Assembly (NCBI RefSeq): GCF_000485595.1
Contig: NW_014577348.1
Span: 209,192 to 240,701, forward strand
Length of the DNA: 31,510 bases
Reading direction: 5' to 3'
From: Priapulus caudatus
Lineage: Eukaryota; Priapulida; Priapulimorpha; Priapulimorphida; Priapulidae
Below the pieces are notes generated by a model. The model was given only the letters and a program-made list of their open reading frames with translations, ran no database searches and was not told where the DNA came from. The translations under genes and the position numbers were made by a program. Shown here piece by piece: positions 20,852 through 31,491 of this stretch; within the stretch, counting starts at the first letter, position 1, and every line of letters starts with the position of its first letter.

Positions 20852-21277
20852 CTTAAGCCTGGCGCACATTGCCGAACATTTCCCGAACAAATGTTTTTGT
20901 CTGGCAATGTGCGGGTGGACAATTGCTGAGGCGCACATTGCGCAACATTTGCTAGCGAACAATCTCGTCGCGCCGTCTAGTAGAGCTAGTAGCTGTGTTG
21001 TAAAGAGTCCAGCGTGATCGGCGCATCATTGGCACAAAAATCATGTGACGCACATTATCGTGCTGCTATTGGTTACTACTTTACAAATGTTCNNNNNNNN
21101 NNNNNNNNNNNNNNNNNNNNNNNNNNNNNNNNNNNNNNNNNNNNNNNNNNNNNNNNNNNNATTGTTCGGAACAAATGTTCGGCGACTTTTTTCACCGCAC
21201 ATTGCCGAACATTTCATGGAACATTGCTACGATAATGTTTTTGAGAAAAATGTTCGGCAATGTGCGCCGGGCTTAAG
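20852..21277. mobile_element. Foldback element, interrupted by an assembly gap
   Basis: Ends GCTTAAGCC(T/C)GGCGCACATT-like at 20852-20883 and its mirror at 21247-21277. The 18-bp motif GCACATTGCCGAACATTT and its mirror recur at least five times inside. The unknown bases lie in the middle of the fold. Confidence 0.85.
21093..21160. other. Assembly gap of 68 unknown bases
   Basis: A run of N in the interior of the foldback element. The true length may differ. Frames crossing it are not interpretable. Confidence 0.99.
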
Positions 21278-21385
21278 AAAGATGCTTAAGATGATTAATG
21301 CTTAATGCTCAATGCTTAAAGATGCTTAATGATTAGATCTAAGATGCTTAGATCATAGATGAAAGATGCTTAGATGCTTAGGAAA
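21277..21385. repeat. AGATGCTTA degenerate repeat
   Basis: AGATGCTTA, AATGCTTA and TTAGATGCTTAG units in irregular array directly after the foldback. Confidence 0.8.
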
Positions 21386-22805
21386 GTGAGCCAAATTTCT
21401 CGTCTGCGGTTTGTAAAGTATGGGATATAGGAGGAGTTGTTACGCAATCAACACAATCACGGTTATTTTTAACGTCCGCATACATGTATCGCTCTTAGTG
21501 ATTACGCTCATGTAAGTATTACTGTATTACTGATGTAGTTTCATATGAAATAAGGCAGCGAAACAAATAAAAAGCTTGCCGGTTCAATTAAAATAAGCAT
21601 GCCTTGGTCTGTAGTCTAATATGTATAAATAGTGTATTACTAATACTATACACATCAGCGGCACATCTAGATATATAACACCGATCAGGAAAGACTGCAT
21701 AGTCTCCCTAGCGCACATTGTAGCTCTTGCTAGTCTGAATTATATATATATGATTTATTATATGATCCCGATGCATTTATACGCCAGCTCTCCCCACAGT
21801 CACGCGCAAACCACAAACGCAGAGCAATATCCATAAACACAGTCGGCATAAGTTAGCTACTAGAAGTGCACTCGGTATATAACAAGCGTGTTGCAACCTC
21901 TATAATCATGGCCTGCGCACACGCTGCGACACGTGCCTATGTGTATGTGAGCGTTTAGGCTCTGTTTTCACACAACTATATCCGGAGCATCGAAACAGCA
22001 ACATATGCCATAGTGTGCAATGTTGCTTTTCACCGGGTACTTATAATAACGCAGTCGTCGAGTGACGAGAGAAACAGCAGCCGAAATAAACCAACGTCGA
22101 AAGGTAAATAAATTGAGAACGTTGAAAGACGAAAAGGAAGAGCTGTCGAGGACCTACTAGTAATAGTCCTTTTACCCAGTAAAAATAAATAACAACTAAA
22201 AAAGTAGCTCAATCATGAGAGGTTTGTATGTGGTACCGCAACCATAATTGTTATTGCACAAGACGCGCGCGCGTGTGCGTGTATGCGCGCGAGGGACTAG
22301 TATAAGGCACGCAGTACGGCACTCGTAACCCATAATACTCCCTGGAGTTCCCAATAACTCCCACGCTCTAAAAGTCTAGTTCAACCAGTTAAACAGTCGA
22401 CAATTAATTTTCACGCATTCCGATCCACTGCACACTAAAACTCGCGCGTGCAAGCGGCCTCCGTCACCTTACGCGTGCACGCAGATGTTTCCGTGCGAAA
22501 GAGAATATCAACTCTTCTCATATTCGCTTATAATATACGCCTCGTTTATGTTGCGGTGCGATTACAAGCAAATCTAACTAGCTGCCAAACCCGGCGAGTA
22601 CATTAAACGGCTACTCGCTTGCTCTCCATAATCAACGAGAGAGAGATCGTTATAGTCTGTACGGTGGTGCACTTCCGAGTTTATTTACTCTGCAGCGCAC
22701 GGCGGCCATGGCGGACAGGCTCCGGACACGACACAGCTGCCGAAGCCAGCCAGATGTTCATCCGCTTCCAATACGGAGGAGCATCGTCTGCGATTCCAGA
22801 GCCGA

Positions 22806-22807
<2 letters not shown>
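21386..22807. other. Intron sequence, nothing recognised
   Basis: No supported feature. The part from 22680 to 22807 is GC-rich and has an ATG in good context at 22708, but it opens into a GA repeat. Confidence 0.4.

Positions 22808-22894
<87 letters not shown>
22808..22894. repeat. (GA)n microsatellite
   Basis: More than 40 GA units, followed by G-rich purine sequence to about 22930. Confidence 0.95.
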
Positions 22895-22897
<3 letters not shown>

Positions 22898-23039
22898 GGG
22901 AAAGGTGGGAGGAAGGGAGGGGGCGAGAGTGAGATAGTATATGTGCGCGTGCGACCGTGTGTTTGTAAGAGAGAATGTGATTATGCGTGGAAGATAGAGA
23001 GCAGTCAGTCCTGCCCGCTCCCAGCCGCGGGCCGTGAGA

Positions 23040-23066
23040 GAGCGAGAGACCGTATGATTGAGAGAG

Positions 23067-23128
<62 letters not shown>
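23040..23128. repeat. (GA)n microsatellite, second tract
   Basis: GAGAGC runs from 23040 followed by pure GA to about 23125. Confidence 0.94.
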
Positions 23129-23130
<2 letters not shown>

Positions 23131-23335
23131 TGGGGAAGGGGAGAGACGGACGTTATGGCGGCTGCGGCCGGCAGAAGGAGGCAGCTGCACGATAAACATG
23201 GACGCGGCTAATTCATGAAGGCGATGCGGTTACATCTGTAGGACAGCCACACTGCGCACGAAACACGACGTTTAAAGATGTGCAAAGACGTGTTTCTAGA
23301 CTTGACACGCCCCCAAATACACGCTTAAACGCGTA

Positions 23336-23515
23336 TACGCACATACATGTGCGTCGAAGCGCACGCACGCATGCACATACGCTAGCTCGCACGCACGCAC
23401 GCACGCACATACGTATACATCAGGAGGTATACATACCTGTGCGTCGACGCGCACCCACGCACGTACGCACGGAAAGGCACGCACGCACGTACGCACGCAA
23501 AGGCACGCACGCACA
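23336..23515. repeat. CACG/GCAC repeat with a duplicated block
   Basis: ACATGTGCGTCGAAGCGCAC and ACCTGTGCGTCGACGCGCAC are about 90 bp apart, each followed by GCACGCAC runs; AAAGGCACGCACGCAC also occurs twice (23473 and 23499 region). Confidence 0.8.
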
Positions 23516-26329
23516 AACTTGAAGTGAAGCTGTTCTCTCAATCTCACAGCATGCTGGTAAAATTCCCGAATTTAAACTTATCGACATTCATCAAATTTGA
23601 AACGTTGATGTTACGCAATCAAACGAGTAAAAGGCGCCCGGCTACAGATTAATACTATAGTCAGTCACGTACGTATAATATTGAACCACGACGGATTTCC
23701 AACACAATGTGGCCGTGCTCGATAATGGACATGCACTGAATGAGTTTGAACGTGTCACGAGCGATAATTACAATGATGACACACGACGCCTGTCAGTCGC
23801 GTAAAACTTATTACTCCCTGCATGTGACATGAATATCAATATCAATATCAATATCAAGATATATATGTATATAGGGAATACTCGGAATCCAACTGCAATG
23901 ACGAAGTATATGATTATATTGTACATGCGGGTTTGCATATATCACACACGCGCGTGCTAGTGTGCAGTGTGTCCATGCGGGCGTGTGCGTGTATCTAGAT
24001 GCGATGTGTGTGCTTGCGTGCGTGCGTGCGTGCGTGCGCGTGTGTTATGCGATAGCACACGTACAAAGTATTCACGTTAACGGATTTTAAACAGAAAACA
24101 AATCGTCCCACATCTTTGGAGAAAGGGTTGAGTGATTTTATATGGAAAAAAGCCAAAACTATACTCTCGCGTAGCACTGCCTGTTCACTGCAGATATTTC
24201 TACAGACTAATTGTATTAAATATATATTTTCACTTTTACGCGGCTTTATAGAACGGTTGAACAAAAACTGAAAACGCGATAATGTCAGTAACTATATCAC
24301 GCTGCGAAAATCACATCTCCACCCGACAGCCAGAGTGCAGAGTGGGAAAGACAAAGATACAGATTTTTAAGGTCGTAGTATTGGAAATACTATACTTATA
24401 TTTACAAACATTTATCGAATTCGGTAACACTAGGGAATGAAACTCGATAGAGCTTCTGATAGAGTGAACAGCTATCGCGCGGAAAGCCATCTGTGGTGAA
24501 TTCCGTGTGGAGCTGGACATCCATGGGAGTAAAGTCACCCCTGGACAGAGCCCTTCATTAAGTAAAGTCGATAGGCATGGACCCCCATTTATATGAGCAC
24601 AGCTATCCATGGAGGGAGCTCTTAACGGAGTTAAGTTAACCGTGTTGAGATGCCTACAGAGTAAACCTCTTCGTGGAGTGAAGATCTCCTTTTATGGGGC
24701 CAGGTCATTTCTAGACTGATGTCCTCCCTGAGATTGAACATCCTCGTTGTAAAGGTGTAACTTAGCGTTGCCGTAATCATGCAATAGAGCCGACGCGACA
24801 GATTCATGCCACAGCAGACGTAACTGACAAGAAAGACATAGTAGTGGAAGATGTAGACATGAAAGACATAGTGGACACGGAAGATATAGCTCATATGGAA
24901 TATATAGTGACTATATATAGTGACTATATGGAATATATAGTAGACGTGTAAGATATATCAGCAACGATTTAAAAGCAACGTTGAAGATAGACTTCGAGAA
25001 TCGATACTGGCACTCTCTATCCCCGATATCCTTTTATCTGCCGCATATTTAACAAGCAATCAATAGCATATCATGCTTTTCTAATGACTTGATACCCAAG
25101 GCACATAAGGTGATCACTCAACGGCACGGCACGTTGGTCAGTGTTTAGGTAAACTACCCGTGTGGCTAGTAACGATTCACACAGAGATTTGCGCAACTAT
25201 CCGCCGAACCTTTCAGCTTGAACTACAGTGACAATCTGTTCACTCAGGAAATAATGAATTTACTTCTGCCGCTTGGAATTAGACGATGTAACTTTATTAT
25301 GCGCAATTAAATGAAAACAGAATTCGTCCGCAAATTACTTCGCCTACTTATCTCTTATTGATAACGCTGCTGGGAGCCGTTGAAAATGAAATTATAACAT
25401 TTCAATGAGATTTCCGCCGAAGCAGAACGTGCTTGTCGTTATACCTAAGAGACCGGCTGTCATGCGGAAGATGGAAGATAACTAAAGGAGTTTATTTCAT
25501 TCATCGCTGAATTTATTCACAGCTCGGAATCATTGATGACCAGACAGCAATGCAAACACTAATATACGAACTCGGATGTTACGTTCTAGTCAAGGCAGAG
25601 CGTTTGGATAGTTCATAAAGCACAGTTCGAAGACACGTAGAATGGAATCGCCCCCCTCGCAATAATGTTTAGGCCCAGCACCGTAGCTTCATTACGGCTG
25701 CTCAGAACATACTCGTGCGGCCATTCACGTTCGTGTCGAAAGCGAAAATCCGCGAAATTTCATTGCTGGAGCACATATGGATTTCTTGCAGAAGTCATTG
25801 ACAAGGGTGCGGTGGTTTCCTGTGCTGTCATTTCCACTGACCTATAGCCGAAAAGCGCCAGGGTCGATTGCCAAAATCATCTTGAGTGCCTACAATCATT
25901 CCGAGTCGGAAAACTACGAACTTCATGTCAATCCTCTATAATCTGCTAGATTTCACATCATCTTTATGGCAAAGGCTAACCTGTTTCAAAAGCTCGAAAT
26001 TATAGAGATGGCCAAAAATTAACAATGTGACAATAGCGGTGAAACAATATATTTGTATTTTTATCCTCCCAGTGTCTCCTATCGCTTCTCCTCTCCACGC
26101 CTCTCCTCTTCCCTTCTCATCCTCCCTGCTCCCTCTCTTTGCCGCTTCGTTTTCCGTCTCAAGTACCGTTGTGACCACGATACATTCAGTTCCGATACCG
26201 TTTTACTAAGTCATCTAATCATGAAACGCGTGAACATACACAGGCCGCTGCTATTGTTATTCACTACAGTCGCTGAAGGCTCCTTCTGAATTCTACCTCC
26301 CCCACTTCTACTAGAGCGTGGGCTACCAA
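23516..26329. other. Intron sequence, mostly unique
   Basis: Contains (ATATCA)n at 23830-23857, a GTGC run at 24009-24040 and an ATATAGTGACTATATATAGT block at 24897-24945. Otherwise no exon or element I can support in 2.8 kb. The CT-rich part at 26080-26160 is low complexity. Confidence 0.4.
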
Positions 26330-27085
26330 CGTATCAAGAGCGTATAAAAAAGGAGAGCGTACAATGGTGAAATGCTGAAATCATGTTGCAGTATTAGTCG
26401 AATTAATAAACTTTCCCCGTTTTATTTTGACGATTCTTTGCAGTATTATTGATCAGCTGTCCTACCTTGTTAATTTAACAAACCGCATGTCCCTACGATG
26501 CCTCTACGCTGAAATAATGAGCGGTGAAAATCTGGTATTTTCGCCGAAAACCGACTCGAGATCAGTTTTACTGCGACTGTCTCTCGTTTTGTGGACTGTA
26601 TGTTGCTTCCGGTCGCCACTGTGTAGCGCTGACTCGATACGTTATTACTACAGCGTTATACTACATCCAGCGTAAGAGGTGGATCATAACCATGGCGATA
26701 AGTAACAAGACGTTTTTGTGGAGTAATGGCTGCGTCAATGACTGGAAATGCGAGAAAAGATAGTAGAAGGAAAATAAATTTCATTGTCAATGAATGACGG
26801 AAACACGCGAGGTTTCCTGAAGCTATCGCCAGAACGAGAGACAGTCGCAGCCACTACGTATCTTGAGTCGGTTTTCGGCGAAAATACCAGATTTTCACCT
26901 CTCATTATCTCAGCGTAGAGGCATCGTATGGACAAGCGGGTTGTTTTATATCAGCAAGGTAGGAGAGCTGATCAATAATACCACAAATAATCGTCAAAAT
27001 AAAACGGGCAAAGTTTATTAATTCGACTAATACTGCAGCATGGTTTCAGCATTTCACCGTTGTACGATCTTTATACGCTCTTGAA
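26330..27085. mobile_element. Large foldback element with about 260-bp arms
   Basis: The left arm (about 26330-26592) and right arm (about 26829-27085) are inverted copies with scattered mismatches. Shared blocks include TTTATTTTGACGATT, TGATCAGCT and GAAAATCTGGTATTTTCGCC. The spacer is about 235 bp. Each arm gives a similar short frame, CLYAEIM then GENLVFSPKTDSR, because they are copies and not because it is a gene. It ends 370 bp from the catalytic Asp exon. Confidence 0.85.
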
Positions 27086-27456
27086 CGTATCTACCTCTCA
27101 GACGAAATGCTGATTTTTTTGCCATTCGTTAAGCATGTTGACCGTTCAATTCTCGCAAGGGGAAAAAACAGACGACATGAACCAGTACGGTGTGATTTCG
27201 TGACGTCATTATTTTCAGCGAGCAACGTTTCACGTAATGGGCCTCCATTTAATGTAGCAGCCGGGTCGAACTATAGGCAGCATTGCCTACGCGCTATATG
27301 GTGCTCGGTGTTTTTGTTCGAAACTTTTTAAGGTACTCAATCATTTAACATGGTCAGTGGTTGTAAACAGTGCTCGCATGACAGAGGGCACTCCCGCACA
27401 GTTTCAGGGCGATTCATATTTAATTATTAAATTTCGTCTACATCAGTGCTACTCAC

Positions 27457-27585
27457 GTAGTTTATGGCGAGGTCAGGATGGTCTTTCTCGATGCCATCGT
27501 CCAGTATGGTAACCACCACGTTCTTGCCCGTGTAGCCCATCTCCCACGCACCCTTCACACGAATGTCCAAGTTGCCTCCCCTATG
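27457..27585 (-). CDS. Proprotein convertase, exon with catalytic aspartate
   Basis: Second recognised exon, 43 codons, phase 0 at both ends. It reads HRGGNLDIRV, then GAWEMGYTGKN, then VVVTILDDGIEKDHPDL, and ends AINY. The ILDDG block carries the catalytic Asp of the Asp-His-Ser triad, and HPDL contains an Asp that binds structural calcium in furin-family enzymes. The acceptor is CTGTGATCAG before CAT, with a pyrimidine-rich stretch about 15-35 nt upstream; the donor is AACTAC followed by GTGAGT. Joining to the previous exon gives WYL-HRGG, as expected for the family. The reading frame continues open on both sides of the exon, so a naive translation adds unrelated residues; the splice sites set the boundaries. 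It lies 832 bp downstream, in transcript order, of the exon at 28418-28549. Confidence 0.94.
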
Positions 27586-28417
27586 CTGATCACAGATGTC
27601 AGAACAAAAACAGAGATGATTATACACGAGTATTACAATTGGTTTATAGATTCCTCAATTGTGATTGATCAAGCCATGAGATCCAACAACTTTCCTTCAA
27701 CTGGACAGTAGCATTATTGTCACTGGGCTGTATCCTTACGAAGACCGGGCTCTACACTACAATGACTAGATAACAGTTTCATGGCAACTAAACAGCACTC
27801 TTCCAATGACTGGACAGTGCTTTCCCAGCAACTGGACAATTCACTTGACAAGAAACCCCTCCCCTTGAACGACAGAACTTAATTAATCTGCCTCGGATCC
27901 GATCCATTGGGAATGCGGTGCCGTCGGTGTAAAAGTAGGAGGATTTCAATTGAAAGCTTCAGTAGTTTGATTGGATTAATCAAGAACGAGAACCGTTATT
28001 AGCGCAGTGGCACGTTATTAGTTCATCAGCTTCAAACCCATGAGCAACGTTAAATCCAATGTGCCGCTAAACCTCTTGCTTGTACGTGTTCAGTACTTGA
28101 TGACGGAAGAAAGTCGGTATGCCAACAGTGGATGACAGCATATTTGACCAGCAAAAGGTGCAGAAAAGCAAATGTGTAAGCTAAGTATACTATTACCGTC
28201 AGTGTCGGTGGTGGCAAAGTAATTAACTGGGAAAATAGAACACCCGGACCTAAGGTTGATATTGACTTTTGGTTTGCTAGTGAAAAGTCATTCAATATTA
28301 TTTCCCCTCCTCTTTTTACTTCACCAGCTCTACAGTGTTCACAAGGTAGCACAAAGGGCGAGTTCCCCTTTCCCTGCGAGAGTGCGCGGTCTGTGCTATA
28401 GCAGCCTGTAAACCTAC

Positions 28418-28549
28418 CAGATACCACTGCTTCCGCCACTGGGGATCGTTGGGAGGAATTAGATTCTCGACGACGTTGCTGTATGGAATGACTGATGAGT
28501 AATCTCGTTTCACCCGTCTTTTTATCACTTGCTGCTCCAGCCACAACAC
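28418..28549 (-). CDS. Proprotein convertase, exon with prodomain end and autocleavage site
   Basis: Internal exon of a furin/kexin-type proprotein convertase, a calcium-dependent secretory-pathway serine protease that cuts precursors after basic residues. It encodes 44 residues with no stop. Residues 1-8, VLWLEQQV, are the conserved prodomain end. Residues 10-15, KRRVKR, form the basic autocleavage site, followed by Asp-16, the predicted first residue of the mature enzyme. Residues 34-44 (NDPQW...QWYL) are the conserved entry to the catalytic domain. The minus-strand acceptor is TTGTTGTTGTCTTTCAG before GTG, and the donor is CTG followed by GTAGGT. The exon ends in phase 0 and joins the exon at 27457-27585. 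Seen: motifs and splice sites. Known: the family roles. Inferred: orthology. RDY after cleavage and NDPxW resemble PC5/PACE4 more than furin, but I cannot assign a gene name. The linker between the cleavage site and WYL looks longer than usual. Confidence 0.93.
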
Positions 28550-28655
28550 CTGAAAGACAACAACAAGACATCTCGTTACGCCAGCGTAAGATGCGATAGC
28601 TAAACTCTACGATGGATCTATGGGAAAAAGTTCGTCGTCACGACAGTGTGACGAC

Positions 28656-28666
28656 GATGATGACGT

Positions 28667-28700
<34 letters not shown>

Positions 28701-28703
28701 GGT
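28656..28703. repeat. GAT/GGT triplet repeat
   Basis: (GAT)n passing into (GGT)n, just upstream of the prodomain exon in transcript order. Confidence 0.9.
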
Positions 28704-28967
28704 AAAATACAATGCTACACACGAGCACATTTCAACGCTTAAATGGATGTTATTAATATTAATAGCGAATGCGTACGCTTGTATACACCTGTAATTATGA
28801 CTATGCTCGCTCATACAAAAGTAATTAACTGATGTACCAGTGCACAACACTCAATATGTAGGCAGCCAGGAAGCGTATGATTTATTGTTACGCACGCTAG
28901 ACAGATTCGAGGCCACACACGACCACCTGTTCTGCATTTGTCCCCTTCTCAAGTGACACACATTACA

Positions 28968-29471
28968 GCCTCGTTCACACGAGACCTCGTATTTATAAAA
29001 TACGGTATTTGCGAAATACCGAATCTGAGACAAATACGCGGCCGAGCGTTCACACGCTGATTCGCGGCTCCAGAAATACTGTATTTGCGAGCTGCGAGCT
29101 GCTTTAAAGAATCAAGCGAACAGTACGAAATAAACAATGCAATGCGCACCAACTGCCGATAAAATACGTAGACTGGTCCGCGCTCGACAGTTCCACTCGC
29201 GTAACACTGGAACTGTCGAGCGCGGACCAGTCTATAAAATACGCTGCTTCAGAAATCCGGTATTTAGCGTTCACACGAGGAAATGCGCGGTCCAAGAGAT
29301 CCGGTATTTCTCAAGCGCGGCAAATTATTCGGGGTCTGCATGGGAAGCCGCGTATTTACATCAAATACCGGATTTGTTTAGATACCGTATTATATGGTAT
29401 ATTTCTTGGACCGCGCATTTTGCCTCGTGTGAACGCTAAATACCGGATTTCTTGCTACGTGTGAACGCGGC
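28968..29471. mobile_element. Nested foldback complex
   Basis: The left part (28968-29040) matches the element at 10601-10695. An inner pair of arms (29252-29303 and 29401-29452) shares AAATCCGGTATTTAGCGTTC and AAATGCGCGGTCCAAGA with mirrors. The right edge is GTGTGAACGCGGC. The GTTCACACG / CGTGTGAAC motif and GAAATACCG / CGGTATTTC motif recur throughout. At least one further hairpin is inserted inside. Confidence 0.8.
29159..29243. mobile_element. Perfect hairpin inserted in the foldback complex
   Basis: AGACTGGTCCGCGCTCGACA plus GTTCCA (29170-29195) is mirrored exactly at 29208-29233 around a 12-base loop. ATAAAATACG stands at both sides (29159-29168 and 29234-29243), as expected for a target-site duplication. 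Confidence 0.82.
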
Positions 29472-29473
29472 TA

Positions 29474-31434
29474 TTAAGGCACGACAGTCACCGCTCCGAC
29501 GTTACATTGAGGTGTCAACACGCCCCTCCCTAATATAATAACGTATGCCACCCGACACGGCTGCAGGCACTATAGAAACTAGAAATAGTGTCAACAAGGA
29601 AGCCATTCCCCAGCTCGCTGGCATTTACATCGATGTACGTGTACAACAGCTCAAACAGGCGGCGGCGGCGAGCTGCCAGCCAAGCGATGCGGCGACCAAC
29701 AGGCCACATCTGCAAATAATCACTTTAATTTTCTCCGGGTGATCTCGAGTGGCTCGCGAAAAACATGTTAATTCAGAAGCGCCTTGAGTTCTTGAGCGTC
29801 GCAGTACTGTGCCCTCGCGTCAACCTCAACTCGTTGCAGCCGCCCTGGGCCGCCCTGCAGAGAAGCCGTAGCCGTAGGGAATACACGCGGGCCGCCGTCT
29901 GCCACAGGCCAACAGAGCGTCTGGATCACCTTCAACACTTCTTCTGAGAATAGCACGCGCGGATACGAAAATCACCATGCCGATATTCAGATTATCAAAA
30001 TCGATAATTCTCGAGCATAACTAATCGATAACATGATCATTACTACGAAATGATCCGCTTAATTGGCAATTAGTTCAACGAATTAGAGTATATCTAGCAT
30101 GTATGGCCACTCAGGGAATCAGTGTGGACCACTTTGTGCAGACCCTCAAGAGGTAAGCTCTGCGTGAAACTACGTTTATCATAACAGCCGGAAGTCACGG
30201 ACTGATGATCATGATGATGATGGTGACGGAGAAAAATGTGGTAGCCCGCCACTGCATATCGAAAACCAAAAATACCCCAACTACACTAGGCAGATATGCT
30301 GCCGGAAGTATAACGTAGTGCACGTTATCGTATAAATTCATTCACGAGGCACAGCTGGTGTAATGTGGAAGTAAATGCGATTAGCGGCAGACTTGATTCA
30401 CACGGAAATGATTACCCCTCTCACCGCACGTGAAAGAACCGGCTATATTTCAATGTCGCCTGCATATAACAATAAATTAGCTATTAAATGTATGCCCAGC
30501 TGGCAGCTGCACATATTCGCAATGCGGCTACATATTTATAAATAAAATAAATATATAATATTATGCCACACGAAGTAGAATTAATGTGCACGAGCCATCG
30601 GTTAAAACAGCCATGGTCGGAAAATAGAAACATTACAAATATAACTTTTATTTCGTAGCCTCGCCAAACTTCGCCAGTGGATACGTATGTGTTTCTTATA
30701 ACAATTTAGACCCCATACAAGTATAACCTGTATCAAGAGCTAATAATGCCTTTTTATTAGCTTTTGCCTATGTATAACCCGTGGTACCAGGCTTGCGCAA
30801 TGGCGTGAGATATTCGCTGTACAAGATACATATATGTGCTGCCGTTTTTAATAGAAGTATCTCTTGCTACTGTCAGTGTATGGACATTTTCAAGCATGAC
30901 TATTGTCTCAAAGCAAAGACCTAATCAATATTCCTCACCAACATAGTAAGCTATTTATCTCCACCCGAGACCCCATACACACAGCCATCGCTCCCGCCAT
31001 TCTGAAGATTTCAAACAAAGTCGTTGCTATAAATTTTAATGCGCCTGTAACAAGCGAAATCTCGCCGCTATCGGAAAATCGATGCACCTCATACACCGCG
31101 ATACGCCTGACCGGACAAGGTAGGAAGCATTAATCACTTGCTACCGCAGCTGAATGGCACCGAGGTGGTAGAAGTTAGGGCTGGGACAGCTTCACCGGGT
31201 ATCCTCGCCGCACCTTGCCTCCAGTGCGACGGGAGAGTCGCTTATGGCTTCATTTGGGTTTGTCGCGCTTTGCGTGGCACGCGTGCGAGGACAGAGCCTT
31301 TCAACTGCGGGGGTTATTGGGCGTGTTAGCGGCTGAGACGCCGCGCACCTGTTGCGAGCATCACCGCACAACATACAATGTTATCGTTGCCCTCTTAGGT
31401 GCAACCGACACGCGTATCGGCTCCTTCTATTTCC

Positions 31435-31436
<2 letters not shown>
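29474..31436. other. Sequence upstream of the first recognised exon, nothing recognised
   Basis: I looked here on the minus strand for earlier convertase exons (signal peptide, GFxNxG and YHF prodomain blocks) and saw none. A GC-rich stretch at 29800-29945 gives an open frame without known motifs. By position this should be intron or 5' region of the gene. Confidence 0.4.

Positions 31437-31488
<52 letters not shown>
31437..31488. repeat. (CT)n microsatellite
   Basis: About 25 CT units near the right edge. Confidence 0.95.

Positions 31489-31491
<3 letters not shown>

Larger units (their letters stand above)
2400..28549 (-). other. Span of the partial proprotein convertase gene (four exons, three complete introns)
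   Basis: The four exons join into a single frame: phase 0/0, 0/0, 0/2, 2/1, with no stop. Complete introns are 27586-28417 (832 bp), 16178-27456 (11279 bp) and 2489-16100 (13612 bp), all GT-AG. A fourth intron starts at 2399 and leaves the window. The gene therefore covers most of this window while only 427 bases are coding. Missing are the signal peptide and early prodomain (expected above 28551), the oxyanion-hole and catalytic Ser region, the P domain and any C-terminal Cys-rich or membrane part (expected below 2400 and past the left edge). Intact frames and splice sites argue for a live gene rather than a pseudogene. No promoter or polyadenylation site could be assigned. Confidence 0.88.

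Noticed and set aside
22619-23218. Frame starting in GC-rich sequence with an ATG in good context at 22708
   Set aside because: Most of the frame is GA repeat; the non-repeat part has no recognised motif and no convincing splice donor.
24311-24610. Minus-strand frame of 99 codons in otherwise unique sequence
   Set aside because: No family motif and no splice support; the length is within chance for this composition.
26427-26935. Two similar short proteins on opposite strands
   Set aside because: They are the two arms of one inverted repeat, so the likeness comes from duplication and not from selection on a protein.
29768-29956. GC-rich minus-strand frame upstream of the first recognised exon, a possible earlier convertase exon
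   Set aside because: It shows none of the expected prodomain or signal-peptide features and no clear acceptor and donor pair.
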